Positions 10,208-21,223 of a stretch of DNA of 64,000 nt are shown one piece after another. Both the position numbers and the translations under genes were made by a program. Each line of letters opens with the position of its first letter. The stretch's first letter is position 1. A model generated the notes under the pieces. The model saw nothing but the letters and a program-made list of their open reading frames with translations, made no database searches and was not told the DNA's origin. Source of the DNA: Microthyrium microscopicum (taxonomy: Eukaryota; Ascomycota; Dothideomycetes; Microthyriales; Microthyriaceae); assembly GCA_010405405.1 (NCBI GenBank), contig MU004238.1, forward strand, positions 1,130,374 through 1,194,373. Reading direction: 5' to 3'.

Positions 10208-11412
10208 TCACTTAGAGCTTCTTGCCTTTGCCCATGAAAAATGGCTGACCATGAGCAGATTCCACAAATTCCAAAGGAAAAAAAACATCCAGCACCTGCT
10301 GACTCTGCTCGTCGCGTTTCTTGAGAGTATTGCGGCGAGCGATTGTAGCCTCGTGCGTCGTAACCAAGCGATCAATGGCCGGGCCGTCGCCATAGGTCCG
10401 ATAACCTGCGCCGGCCTGGTAGGCACACGGGTCTCCAAAAAAACACGGACAAAGCCAAGCAGCGGACCGCAGTATGGTGGTACAACATATCCCATGCGGC
10501 TGGCAGAGCTCCCAGAAGATTGGATTTGATGACGCTGGGAACTTCGTCCAAGGCGATGATCAAAATATTCTGCCAAGACGAGTTGCTTGAATTGCAAGAG
10601 GACGAGTTATAGAAGGCAGACTCGCATTTAGGATCAGGGTGACGACTTTATGTGGGGGCAGACCAGGCCCCAAATTCTGCTCCAGCCAGTTCGGCTGTCT
10701 CGTGGGTAAGTGCTCGTTTGAGGTGATATGATCATACTCCGTATATGCCAAGGCCACCATCGCTCTATCAGGCGTAGTTAGCAAATTGACCCCTGCAGGT
10801 AGAATATGCAGAGACATCTTGGGGGATTCATGATAGCCTGCATGAAAACTATACTTACAAAGGACATGATGAACACCCTCGAAAGGTATGTTGTTGGAGT
10901 ATCTTGTTTTTGAAGATAGCAAGTTCGTCGTGGTATCGTGGGTATCTCCACGAATTAGAATAGTCGTTGGGCTGCGCTCGTTATGGAGCGCGGTCTCAAT
11001 CGCGAGCTTGCAAAGTGGATTCAGTCGATTTTGTCGAACGCGAGCCATAGCGATCTTCCAGTGAATCCGTACCGTGAACTCTTGCATCATGGCCAGCGTG
11101 GATGGTCCTGTTCGTATCAAGATGGCTTTGACTTCCGGTTCTTACTTCAATGCAGTTCGAATAGCAAGCTTGGTGGTATATAATTCTGCTATAGGGTAAG
11201 TGCATCGAACGGGTAGTCTGATAGGACGACGAAGGATTGGAATATATAACAGAGGCTCTGATGGAATGGAAGGATGACCATGAGACTCTCACCAGGAAAC
11301 GGCATTGGTGAAGTATATATCTGTTAAAGTCAATTGTACAACAAAGACGCAAGCAACAGCAAGAGCAAATAAAAGCAGAACATTGAGTTCCGAAACACTT
11401 CGCCAATGACAT
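10208..11412 (-). pseudogene. Probable decayed minus-strand gene, family unknown
   Basis: Protein-like segments occur in several minus-strand frames that do not join cleanly. One runs 11120-10560, with a possible intron at about 10858-10793 (GTAAGT donor, CTGCAG acceptor); it contains TPDRAMVALAYTEYDH and QNLGPGLPPHKVVTLI. A second, in another frame, begins near 10590 with ILIIALDEVPSVIKSNLLGALP. Further pieces, near 10440-10340 (AYQAGAGYRTYGDGPAIDRLV) and 10290-10220 (PLEFVESAHGQPFFMGK), are in yet other frames, the last break falling near a T run. This pattern suggests a gene broken by frameshifts, or one with introns I could not resolve. I do not recognise the family and claim no function. 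Confidence 0.35.
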
Positions 11413-11551
11413 GCTTCAATTCGAAGCAATTGATTAGACTACTAGAAATCAGCCACTCCTGTAATTATGTCTAACCTGCCTGGCCACGCATGTAACTATA
11501 TCAACTGGGTATCCTGCAAAGCCTTGAGCAAATAACAAATCATGAAAGCGG

Positions 11552-13695
11552 CTACCGTCGAGGAGTAGTAGGCCGGTCGTAGCTGCTGCCTCTCGTCTTG
11601 ATAACTCTCTTGTAGGAGAATTTGTTGGCATATCTCAAGAGGTAACGTTTCATCTGGGGAAACCTGTGATATGAAATTAGAACAATAGTTTCAAAAAAGA
11701 ACAAGAAGCAAAAACTTACATGAGAATGCCTATTGTGACAACCATAACCGGAACTGCTATGATCCAGAAGAACTCATCCGAGTGATTCTTTACGCCTGGA
11801 AAGACTTCAAAGTTTTGACCAAAGTACCCGGTCAAGAATGTTAGTGGTAGGAAGAAGATCGTGACTGTGGTAAGCATGCCCATAGTCTCATTTTGTAGTG
11901 CGCTGATTTGATTGAAAATCAAGTCAATCATGTTACTTGTTGACGAGCGCATGGTCTCGAGACTTTGAATCATTTGAAGGCAATGGTCCTCTACGTCGGC
12001 AAGATATTGACGAGACATTTCTGAGAGGACGACTGTGCCTGGGACCGGAACTTGTTGCGCGTTAGATGATGTCGAACGAGTGGATAGTCCTGTATTGCTA
12101 TGGTGTAAGCCAGCTCGTGATGCTTCTGTGTAGACACCGGCGCCCGTGTTAGATTTCCGGCCCTCACGTAGTGCATTGATCAGTGAGGCAACAGGTTGCA
12201 TGTTCGTGCGAAGAAGAGTCAGGTCTGACTGGATAACGTAGAGAGTCTTGGAGTGCGAGAGATTTGGATCAGTAAGCAGGTCCAATTCGAGTCTGCCTAT
12301 GACTTCCTCGTAAACCGCCGTTACGGAGTAGAACAAATCAGTCATCGCATCTACAATGGCCTGAAACATCATTCCAGCATCACAACTCTGTCTGAGTATC
12401 GTGTCTTTTGACGATAACCGTCGAAGTATCGGTAGTTCAATGTCATCTGCGCTATGCTCAAAGAATGCGATGACCGTATTGTCTTTGGCAAGGAAGATAG
12501 AAACCTGTTCAATACTGACTGCCAGCTCCTTTTTGGTGAGCGGGTTAAGCCGTCCTGCATACATATCGCGTTCTAGGTTTTTCAATCCGTGGAAACGCTG
12601 AATGGTACGATAATTGACTCCGGGTATTTGGTTGTCATGAACTGAGAAGCCATTTTGATCATAACTCGAGTGGGGTAGACCTTTGTCTAGTGAGTCGGGG
12701 CTTCCATTTTCCGCTCTCGACGGGCTCTCCGGTTCTTTTGATGAATGCCAGAAACGTTTCTTCTTGTGAGCTTTTGGAGGCTTAGGTGGTTCAGCGTTAG
12801 GATCTCTGATGAGCTTTTGCAGTTGTAGTAGTACTAGAGGCTGATTAGCTAATGTGACGGGTCAATTGTAAGATCGTAAAGATCATCAAGTCTCCTAGAT
12901 AAGACCACGAAGCAGCCAACAAAAAGGGGATCGCGAATTTCATAGCTCAATAAGGCTGAAGTAGGGTTTTCTGAGCACGGCCCTAGAAAGGGACCTCCCG
13001 GACATCGCGAAAGTCATACATCGATTTCAAATCAAGCATATAAACTTACTGTAAACACTATTTGGATAATAGTCAACCTTTGCTCGCCCATCATTCTTCA
13101 ACAAATCTTCAACAGCCAATGGATGAAGCTTGTACTTGTTGCTGATGATTCGGATGGCATCCCAACTAAGACCATTGACATTGATCCAACGACACTTGGT
13201 CCATTCAGGTCTCGGTTTCTCCAGAAAGTCGAACAGTTCCGAATTCCAGAGCTCTGTCTTCTCTACTCGCTCTTCTGAAAAATCGACCAGAGTGGTTTGA
13301 CTTTCTCTGATTGTATTCACCCAAGAAGGGGGGTCTACACGACGCGTATCAACACCTGGCTCAGAGCCGTGTGCTTCTCGTGGTTGCTGATCATCTCGAC
13401 TATAATCAATCACGGTATCGGTTCGCTTTATACGCTGGCGGGGTCCGTCGGTGGTGGAGAATCGCGGGTCTTCGCCATGTTCTGTTGCATGAGATGGGCG
13501 TCGTTCATCCTGGGGAGAAAAAACCGATGCTCGACGCGCTAGATTTTCATTGCCATCTATGTTGATTGTTAGGGGAGGATGATGTCGAGATGCTGGGCCT
13601 CCTGCTGCATCGGTCCCTCTCGATGGTGAGGGTGATTGCCCATTGATGGCAAAATCTTGGCTGTGGGGCACATTTAGGTCGTCGTGGTCTGCCAT
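11552..13695 (-). CDS. CorA-like Mg2+ transporter family protein
   Basis: Three exons (13695-13050, 12848-11720, 11663-11552) join in phase to give 628 residues. The N-terminal 200 residues are polar and probably disordered. The conserved cytosolic domain includes [42 protein letters not shown] and [11 protein letters not shown] long helix leads to two C-terminal membrane segments: [19 protein letters not shown] and [17 protein letters not shown]. The usual GMN selectivity signature after the first segment reads G-Q-N here (YFGQNF). The protein is expected to form a pentameric channel in the plasma or an internal membrane; the exact ion is unproven. A second in-frame ATG at 13896 would add 67 residues rich in Arg, Ser and Phe with no acidic residue, resembling a mitochondrial presequence. 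The 13695 start is preferred for its context (ACAAAAATGG). Confidence 0.85.
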
Positions 13696-13896
13696 TTTTG
13701 TGCGAAAGGTAAGAGGCAGCGCGAAAATGTGACACTTTCTGGAACTGGAGAAAGAACGGTTGAAATGTGTAGAAACAAAGGGGATTCTGGGGCCGAAAGT
13801 GCTGGTAAAACTCAGCACATGCCGTTGCACACGTGTAATCAGAAATGATGGGCTGAACAAGGTGCGGCTGATAGGAGGCGCGTTACAAGGAGCCAT

Positions 13897-15560
13897 TCAA
13901 CGGGGCCAGCCAATGAGGCGTGCTCTCGAGTTATGTTGGGCTGATTTAGACGTGATGCTCATGCGGAAGAAGCCATGATTGAGTGATATCACATGGAAGG
14001 TTTGGCAGCATAAGAAGTATTGGCTCGAAGCGCATTAAATTCACGATATCGAGAATGAGATGTCGAGTTCAGATTCCCAATGGAAGTTGCATGCCTTGCG
14101 ACCATATTTGGTTAGCGTCATTCCTTCCCGCTTGTCAGCTGAAGCTTGTCATCTTCAGGGTTAGGTCTTCATCTTAACATCGGTCCGTCCTTCGGCAACG
14201 GGCCGTATCGCTATCAATACCTGAAGTGAATGGCGTGCGGAATTAGATATCGCTGGCCAGGCATAGTTTAAAGCAAAGCCAAAGCTCTAAATGGGATAAT
14301 AAATCCCATTCACACCGCCATATCATCATTCCGCGACTCCAAGGATGGATGGAGGCTCTTCTTATACTGGTAACATGAAGGAAACTTGGAGTAGCATCAG
14401 ACCTCAGTCAATAATGATGGAAATTTGTAAATCCGTTAAACCCCTACCGGATGATAATTATGAATGGGTGGTACAAGTCATGCAACTAACCCTCCAAACT
14501 GTGTGATCTTCCGGAACACTCGTGGAATAATTGCCACATGGACCCAAAAGGGTTGGCACTGCCCATAATTGGCATACAGGGCTCCCCAGCACACCAGAAT
14601 CTAGAAGGAGGGGAAAGCAGTCTTCAGAGAGCCACGAGGAAGATGCCGTCACGGTCTTGGTGGATGTGTTCGCGGTTGACGAACCCATTGATGCTTTGTG
14701 CTTTAATTATCTCCAACAGCCAAAGTTGGTTTTCATCCGACAAAGCTGCCCCCCTGTCCACAGCAAATCAAAAAGCAGGAAATTGAAGTGCATTGCACTC
14801 AAGTGGTCGAGTGTCGGTGCAATTTATTCATCGACATTGAAACTGCAAAGGTGAAACGGATGTCAGCGAATGGCAGGACTTGATCGCAAGCTGTCCCAAC
14901 AAAGCAGCGCTTGGCACTGCGCAAGAGGCAATGGACCAACCAGGGCTGGGAAAGGATAGCTCTGCGGGCAGCAAGACAAAGGCATGCATCAAGTTGTGAC
15001 AAGGCTTTGATGTAGTGAAAGCATGTCCCTCTATCAGTAATGCAAGCAGTGTCGGTGCGACGGTGTGAAGATGAGACTGAGACGAACGGGAGTGACAGCC
15101 ACTTTGGGGAAGAAAGCCAGAGATTCAGCAGCGCGTTTGATGAGAAGGTGATAATGGATTGCGCCAGAGTTTAGTTAGTAATAATAGCGGCAACAAGGCA
15201 AAATTAAACGCTGTATGCTCAGATGCTGGGGGCCCCGGGGCCCGGGGGGAATGTGGCCATGCAGCAGCACGAGTTTGGTGAATAATTGATGGTTGGGTTC
15301 TCTCGTAAATAGGATCAATACAACGTGCATTTACGGTATGCTGATTGTTGGAGAATAGTCCAAAGAGGATTCTATGAGTTGCTAGAAAAGAAAAGATAAA
15401 ATAAAAAATAAAAAAGATGATTAAACTGACAAAATGAAGGTGGATTTGTAGATGCCCGAAGTGCAAGGTGCTTACCGAGCCACACAGCACTTGACTGAGC
15501 AGCAAGCAGGTGCCAGAGACAGTAAGAGCGGCAGAAGGCACTACTCACGCTACTACTCGC
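13897..15560. other. Intergenic region between CorA-like gene and samB
   Basis: No credible gene is seen on either strand. It contains a perfect 14-nt GC palindrome at 15230-15243 within a G/C run, and an A/T-rich patch at about 15385-15430. The left part is the CorA-like gene promoter; the right part is distal samB promoter. Confidence 0.5.
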
Positions 15561-15564
15561 AGCC

Positions 15565-15716
15565 AATCTTCACTCTCTCCTCCCTCACCACTCCCGCCCA
15601 GTCTCGTCTTCTCTCACACTCAACCTCCCAACCCCATCTCCCTTCCATCCCATCCACCACTACTCCACCCTCTTCCTTTCTTCTCCGCTTCTTGCAATAT
15701 CTCTCATCTAGCAGAT
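15565..15716 (+). promoter_or_regulatory. Pyrimidine-rich promoter tract of samB
   Basis: About 150 nt are almost pure C and T with a few A (runs such as CTCTCTCCTCCCTCACC). Such tracts lie just before transcription starts in filamentous fungi. If transcription starts here, the samB leader is about 480-630 nt long and contains two tiny upstream frames. Confidence 0.55.
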
Positions 15717-15718
15717 TC

Positions 15719-15829
15719 ATGCCATAATAGCTCTTTTCCATTCCAGAGCATCCTCTCTCCGCTGTCGTCCAGCTAGCAAGCTGAAAGACCCCTTGAATGC
15801 TGGTCTACTTGCAAGCGCCCGGTTTTTGA
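15719..15829 (+). promoter_or_regulatory. Two micro upstream ORFs in the samB leader
   Basis: ATG CCA TAA lies at 15719-15727, and a 10-codon frame lies at 15797-15829 (ATG to TGA). I see no other ATG between there and the samB start at 16198. If both are in the mRNA they could limit translation of samB. Transcript limits are inferred, not seen. Confidence 0.4.
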
Positions 15830-16197
15830 TCCCTCGATTCCATTCAACCCGCCTCGTGCACCGCGTTACCACCTCTCCAGCCTTTGCTCCCGCCCTTCTG
15901 CCATCCCGTTTATATTCTGCTTCGTTGGAGTACACTACGGCCCTTTGGCTTGATTCTGTTTAGCTTGTCTAAGACGTTGCACTCGACCACGCAAATAGCC
16001 AGCCATCTCCCGACGCGATTCCTCTTACGATCCTCTCATCTTCCATCGCATCCAGATATTGCCTTGCACGTATTTCCTGGGATTACCCTCTTGCCAGAAT
16101 TTTTCTGTCTCCGCCTGTTCGGCAATCTTTCGGTACGAAGCCGAGGAACAACAATCAATCTGCTTCATCGATATCGTTCACGCCTCCACAATTGAAC

Positions 16198-17967
16198 ATG
16201 AGGGAGGTTAATTTCAGTATACCGAGCGCCAACAAGGCCTCTGTTGGCATCACTACTGCCCTTTATGACCGTCGAGCCCTTGACACCACTTCGACCCTAC
16301 CTTTGATCAACTCACTAAACAATCTTGCTTACCTTACGACATCCTCCGCTAGAATTCGAGACATATTGACTGTCGATGGAGGCGTCGAACGACTAGTATG
16401 CATCCTCAAAGAAGGCCGAAATTCCAAAGACATGATGGAATGCTGGAAATGGAACCTGGCATTTCAATGTGTCGTTAATATAGGCGTCAGAGGCTCAGAA
16501 AGTGTTCGGACTAGGGTTGTTGAAGCGGACATGGTTCCGGTCATCGCGACACTTTTGGACAACTATGTTAGGGTTATTGACAAGTGCCGCGAAAAGGCTG
16601 AGCTTGAATATAGCAAAGCTGCTCGGTCACACAAGAAGCACCACAAAAGTAAAAAGGATCGTCACGACGCATCTGCTGAATACTCAGAAAGAAGCCGTCG
16701 GCAGCCCCCTCCTCCTATCGAAATACCACCAACGCAATCTGAAGCACTTAATAATCTTCCCGACGAAAGCCACTCGGGACTTCAAGCTCTCAGCTCTCCC
16801 CCCGAGCGTACTACTTTCTCATTAGGCCATCATCATCAGCGAAGTCTTCAAGGCCAGCCTTTTGGGTTACCTTCTCGCCCGCATCACAATCAGCCTTTGG
16901 CAACCGCTGTTCCAATTGTCGATATGACACAAGATACACCTCTTCGACCAGTACGAGACATTGATCGTTTGCCATCCATGATACCCGGTCTCCAAGCCGA
17001 ATTCACGCAGCCAGAGTCTCCCACAACGCCCAATGGTATACCACAATTACCAAATATTATTCATCGTGGCTCTCCGTCTCGACTTCACCGCCGCCCCGCG
17101 ATTCGACATCAACTATCTGTCTCTAGTCAATCAGATATAATACCTGTTGATGAGCCCATTGAACAAGTAGCACAGATGGATACCAACACAGTCGGCTTGG
17201 ACACAGACATTGCTATGCAAGATATGGAAGGTGACGAGCTGGAAGGCGGAGGATCTCCTGTCAGACTGGAACCACCTGCACCACAGGCAACTGATGTGGA
17301 TACACTAGACATGGCCCGATCTGCCTTGGATAGCACTGTAAACACTCAAGCACCAGCACCATTGGGAATGTCACCTGTTCCCAATATGCCAATGAATGCA
17401 CCACTTCTGCAAGCGCAACCTGGTCCATATACACGATACCTACAAGGACGCGGCGAATCTAGTGGAGTTCTTACTGCAATGCCGAGCGATGGAGATGTTC
17501 TCATGTGTCTCCAGCTTTTGGCTTACGTCTCAAAATATTGCAATCTCCGCACATACTTTCAACAATCCCATCTAGTTCCTCGTCTTAAAATCCCCGGCTC
17601 CGAACTGGCGCTGATTGATGGAGAAGCTAGCTCATCAATGCAAGTCGACGAGAACGAAGATGACATGGAAGAATACCTTCAGCCAGATGATTTCAACATC
17701 TTCCCACTTGTCGAAAAGTTTACGGTCCGTCACCACTCGGCAGACATGCAATACTGGGCACGAGTTGTCATGCGCAACTTGTGCCGCAAAGATGATTCCC
17801 GTGGGGGCATCAGACAGTGTGCCTATTACCAATGTGGAAAGTGGGAAAAGTATACGCGCGAGTTTGCTAAGTGTAGAAGATGCCGACGAACCAAGTATTG
17901 CAGCAAAGACTGCCAAAAGAGCGCCTGGGTTTATCACCGTCACTGGTGCGTCGAGGCTCAGTCGTGA
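16198..17967 (+). CDS. samB: SamB/Mub1 MYND zinc-finger protein
   Basis: This single-exon gene encodes 589 residues. The N-terminus (MREVNFSIPSANKASVGITT, then SLNNLAYLTTSSARIRDIL and NIGVRGSESVRTRVVEADMV) is the armadillo-like region typical of Aspergillus SamB and yeast Mub1. The centre is long, Pro/Ser/Gln-rich and probably disordered, with a Lys/His-rich stretch near 150-165. The C-terminus is a MYND finger (CAYYQCGKW, then FAKCRRCRRTKYCSKDCQKSAW, ending HRHWC). In yeast Mub1 works with the E3 ligase Ubr2 to degrade Rpn4; in Aspergillus SamB affects conidiophore cell division and morphogenesis. The ATG at 16198 is chosen because family members start MREVNFSIP. The frame open just upstream (from 16192) lacks an ATG. 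Confidence 0.95.
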   Translation: MREVNFSIPSANKASVGITTALYDRRALDTTSTLPLINSLNNLAYLTTSSARIRDILTVDGGVERLVCILKEGRNSKDMMECWKWNLAFQCVVNIGVRGSESVRTRVVEADMVPVIATLLDNYVRVIDKCREKAELEYSKAARSHKKHHKSKKDRHDASAEYSERSRRQPPPPIEIPPTQSEALNNLPDESHSGLQALSSPPERTTFSLGHHHQRSLQGQPFGLPSRPHHNQPLATAVPIVDMTQDTPLRPVRDIDRLPSMIPGLQAEFTQPESPTTPNGIPQLPNIIHRGSPSRLHRRPAIRHQLSVSSQSDIIPVDEPIEQVAQMDTNTVGLDTDIAMQDMEGDELEGGGSPVRLEPPAPQATDVDTLDMARSALDSTVNTQAPAPLGMSPVPNMPMNAPLLQAQPGPYTRYLQGRGESSGVLTAMPSDGDVLMCLQLLAYVSKYCNLRTYFQQSHLVPRLKIPGSELALIDGEASSSMQVDENEDDMEEYLQPDDFNIFPLVEKFTVRHHSADMQYWARVVMRNLCRKDDSRGGIRQCAYYQCGKWEKYTREFAKCRRCRRTKYCSKDCQKSAWVYHRHWCVEAQS

Positions 17968-19790
17968 GAACTGTTCAAAATCAGCATAATATATTAGCCG
18001 TCGGATTTCAAATGTCGATTACCACGGCGTATCCCCTCCATCACTACTGTACGACCTGCAGGCGAGCAAAAGCGAGCATATTATGGAACAGCTTTGTCCG
18101 TTCAGGACTGCGACAAGGCAATATTTCGTCCACATATCTTGAACTTCATCAGAATACCTCTCATCACATTTTATCTTGTATTACGACAGCCACGATCCAA
18201 TCGATACCCCCCATATTCGCGGCCAGCCTGAATCAACACATCATCAACATCCCGCAGTCCGGTTTCCTCATAGCATCCATCGGCTGAGCGTCTTTTCCGT
18301 CCAGTCTCTCTTTACACATGCATGCATATTACGGCGTTTTTGCTTCTATACCAACCCCTTTATCCGCATCTGGACAGCAATCCACCATCCTATTTCATAC
18401 AGGAACGACTTAATGCCCTGGGAATGAAACCCCAAACGACCCGTCTTCCTCATTGGATATGATTTTCACATTACCACCCGCATTTCTCTCTCTTTCGCAT
18501 AATTTTGGCACCATCCACGAAAAACTCGAACCGCACCGCATCTGCCACGCCCTGCACCCGCAGGTTCTCTCATACCTATCCATGATCACTCCTGGCCAAT
18601 TCCTCCTTGTTTGGCTCCCATTATACCCCAACACATATTTTTACCTCAAAAGTCCCAATCTCCCAAAGTACCATCCTCCAACGCCCTTCCGCACTACATA
18701 CATTGCTGGCGTTTAGACCCGACATCACAAAGGACAGCCAGGATACCACTCTGCGTGAAGGTCTTTTTCCGCTCTAATAGCCGGTTGACAAGGAGACTAA
18801 TTATTCTTTGTTTTGGGTCATCATGGCACGGTTGGCAATAGCGTTGCTGCGAAAGCTTATTATTATTTTTGGAAGGGAAATCACTGCATGGCTGGAACGG
18901 TTGTATATAGCTGGCATTGCCTGGCGGAGCGAAATATGATACTACTACAACTTACCTAGACTTTCTCTGTGTCCTTGGTGATCTGCGTGACTGTATGATG
19001 TTCAGTATCTTGAGCTTGGGTTCTGTTGTGCAATGCTTGAGGGTCTGGTGCGCTGGATCGATTTGCCATGCGGGATTTAGCTATGGTGCGTGAACTACAT
19101 GTGTTCATTGCTGTGGATGCGTCGTTTAGTGGTGCCTCTCTAGAACCATGTGGTAGGTTTAGGGAGCTGGGGTACTGTTGGGTTCTGTTGGCGATAGGCA
19201 TGAGCGATATCACTCAGTCTGCGCCTTTTATCTACAACAATGAACTTGTTGTCAATTAGATCTCTGATATCCCCGCACTTTCTTCTGCTTGCCATTAAGG
19301 CGCGAAGGAGCATCAAACCGACTGATTCCAAAATACACTTTCATCAAAGATTATGAGATCTAGAGGAAGAAATCATTTACAGCCAAGGTGACACAAAAGT
19401 TTATCTCGACTACAATGCATTTCGTTCTTTTGGCATCGTTCCTGCCTCATAGTCATGCAGCGGCTCTTTCCCAGGAAGTTCACACGTCGTCGCGTCTCCC
19501 ATAAATGTGGTGCTTTTTGTCCTCTCCTGGAAGGCTTGCTGGCTGTGGCCTGTCGCTCTTTCCCGAAAAAGTGCGCTTGCCATTGCTCTTTCCTAAGGTT
19601 AACCTTAGCAACGCGCCCACGCACACTCCCGTCCACCTCGATTGCTAGGAAGATGCTAGCTAAATTCGGCTGAACGCGTAAAATGACAGGTTTCGACTTC
19701 TTGTAACACCACAACAGGCAACATTGTGCTGATACTTCAAAATTCACACCATCTCCAAACCGTGCTTCGCCAACGACATCCAAGAAGATC
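17968..19790. other. Intergenic and 3' UTR region
   Basis: About 1.8 kb without a credible gene. The first several hundred bases are C/T-rich and probably include the samB 3' UTR. Short frames (for example 19373-19792 on the minus strand) have no recognisable content. The right end is the promoter of the SET gene at 19791. Confidence 0.5.
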
Positions 19791-20860
19791 ATGGATCAAA
19801 ATCATCGTCAGTCATATCCTTAAAAGCCCCTTTTCCTAGCTCTAATCTGATCTCAGCTTACAAAAAACTGCGTATCCCTAAAGATGCGCCCTTCGAGCTA
19901 CGACCATCACCTGGAAAAGGCTGGGGTGTCTTTGCTATTCGACCAATCCAGCGAGGAGAATTGATACTGAAAGAAAAGCCACTATTCGTCGTCTCTCGTG
20001 GCCATGGAATGCGCTTTGACTATGAGATAGAGAAGGAAATGTCGGCGGCCTTTAAGAAATTATCAGCTTTCGACAAGCAGCAGTACTTTTGCCTCCGCAA
20101 GAACGGCTCCACTGAAAAGTTCAAAAGAATTGTCGACGCCTTCGTCGAGAATGATTTCTCAATAGGCTCTGGTACAGATTCTGGCTTGTTTCTGCTTCAG
20201 TCGCGGTTCAACCACTCCTGCATACCTAACACCAAAATCCCAACTCAGACCGACGGCACCGTTGCTAGATACGCGACTAAAGACATCTCTCGTGGAGAGG
20301 AATTGACCTTCTGCTACGACCCATCATTCAAATTCAAGAACCGACAAGATCGCCACGAATACTTGGAACACAGCTGCAACTGCATAGCTTGCGACATCAG
20401 CACTCCGTACCAAAAGCTTAGCGATATGCGACGCACATTCATGCGAGGTCTGCAATATCTCACCAATGGTGTGGACCTAGACTGTCGCAAACATGGCCCG
20501 CAAGAAGACTTGACTACACCACTCTTCTTGGATTTGTCCTACAAGCGAAAAGCAGAGAACTTTCGAGTTCGCCTGTCCACGAGACTTATCGCAGGTCTAC
20601 TCACAATAGCTATGCTGGAAGAAGAGGGACTCTTGGATGACTTGATGCTGCAGCGTATGCAACCTGCCTTGAAAGTAGCTGGCTGGTTCAAAACGAAGAG
20701 CAACGTCGCTATTGTCAAGCGTGTGATGAAACAGTCAACTTGGGCGGGCAAGTTTAATGAATCTCTCTGGCTCTGGAACAGAGACGATTCAGCTGATGAG
20801 GAAGTTATGGTGGGCATGAAGGCGTATCAGGCGTATAGTGCACTTAACATGCGGGTTTAG
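19791..20860 (+). CDS. SET-domain protein, tandem copy 1
   Basis: Two exons (19791-19806 and 19857-20860; 50-nt intron) give 339 residues. The tiny first exon encodes MDQNH and is supported because the joined N-terminus (HPYKKLRIPKDAPFELRPSPGKGWG) lines up with the neighbouring paralogue. SET motifs are GKGWGVFAIRPIQRGE, SRFNHSCIPN, RGEELTFCYD and a post-SET cysteine cluster (HSCNCIACD). No MYND finger is present. Proteins of this SMYD-like fungal group are presumed lysine methyltransferases using S-adenosylmethionine; the substrate is unknown. The C-terminal 130 residues form a helical region shared with the paralogue (EEEGLLDD, KSNVAIVKRV, QSTWAGKF). It is followed after 363 nt by the paralogue on the same strand, so a local duplication is likely. 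Confidence 0.85.
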
Positions 20861-21223
20861 CTTTGTCGTTGTGCATGTATTAGATCCATGGTATTGAGCC
20901 AGTAGTGGCTGTTTGGATTGGAGTGGTGTATCTGCCATCGAGAGGCCAGCGTCTCAACGATTCAGCATTGTATTTGCTATGGCATAGCATCGTGTTCGAG
21001 TGTTGATAATTAGTGAGTGTGATTCTAAAGTCACATCTCCTGTTAGAAAGGGCGGTAATGAACACTATAGTCGCTAGGAAAGTGCCAATTGTCTCCTCGG
21101 TAGGCATCTCGAATGACTTGTTTGCCTTTATAACACTAGAAGCAATGTCATATATATCATGTCGACTTTCAATGCTACTCTCATTATTTGCAGTATTCAG
21201 TGGTTTTCAGACTATCGCTGAAA

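Noticed and set aside
15125-15541. 138-codon minus-strand frame before samB
   Set aside because: Spans the G/C palindrome and A/T-rich promoter sequence; composition is not protein-like.
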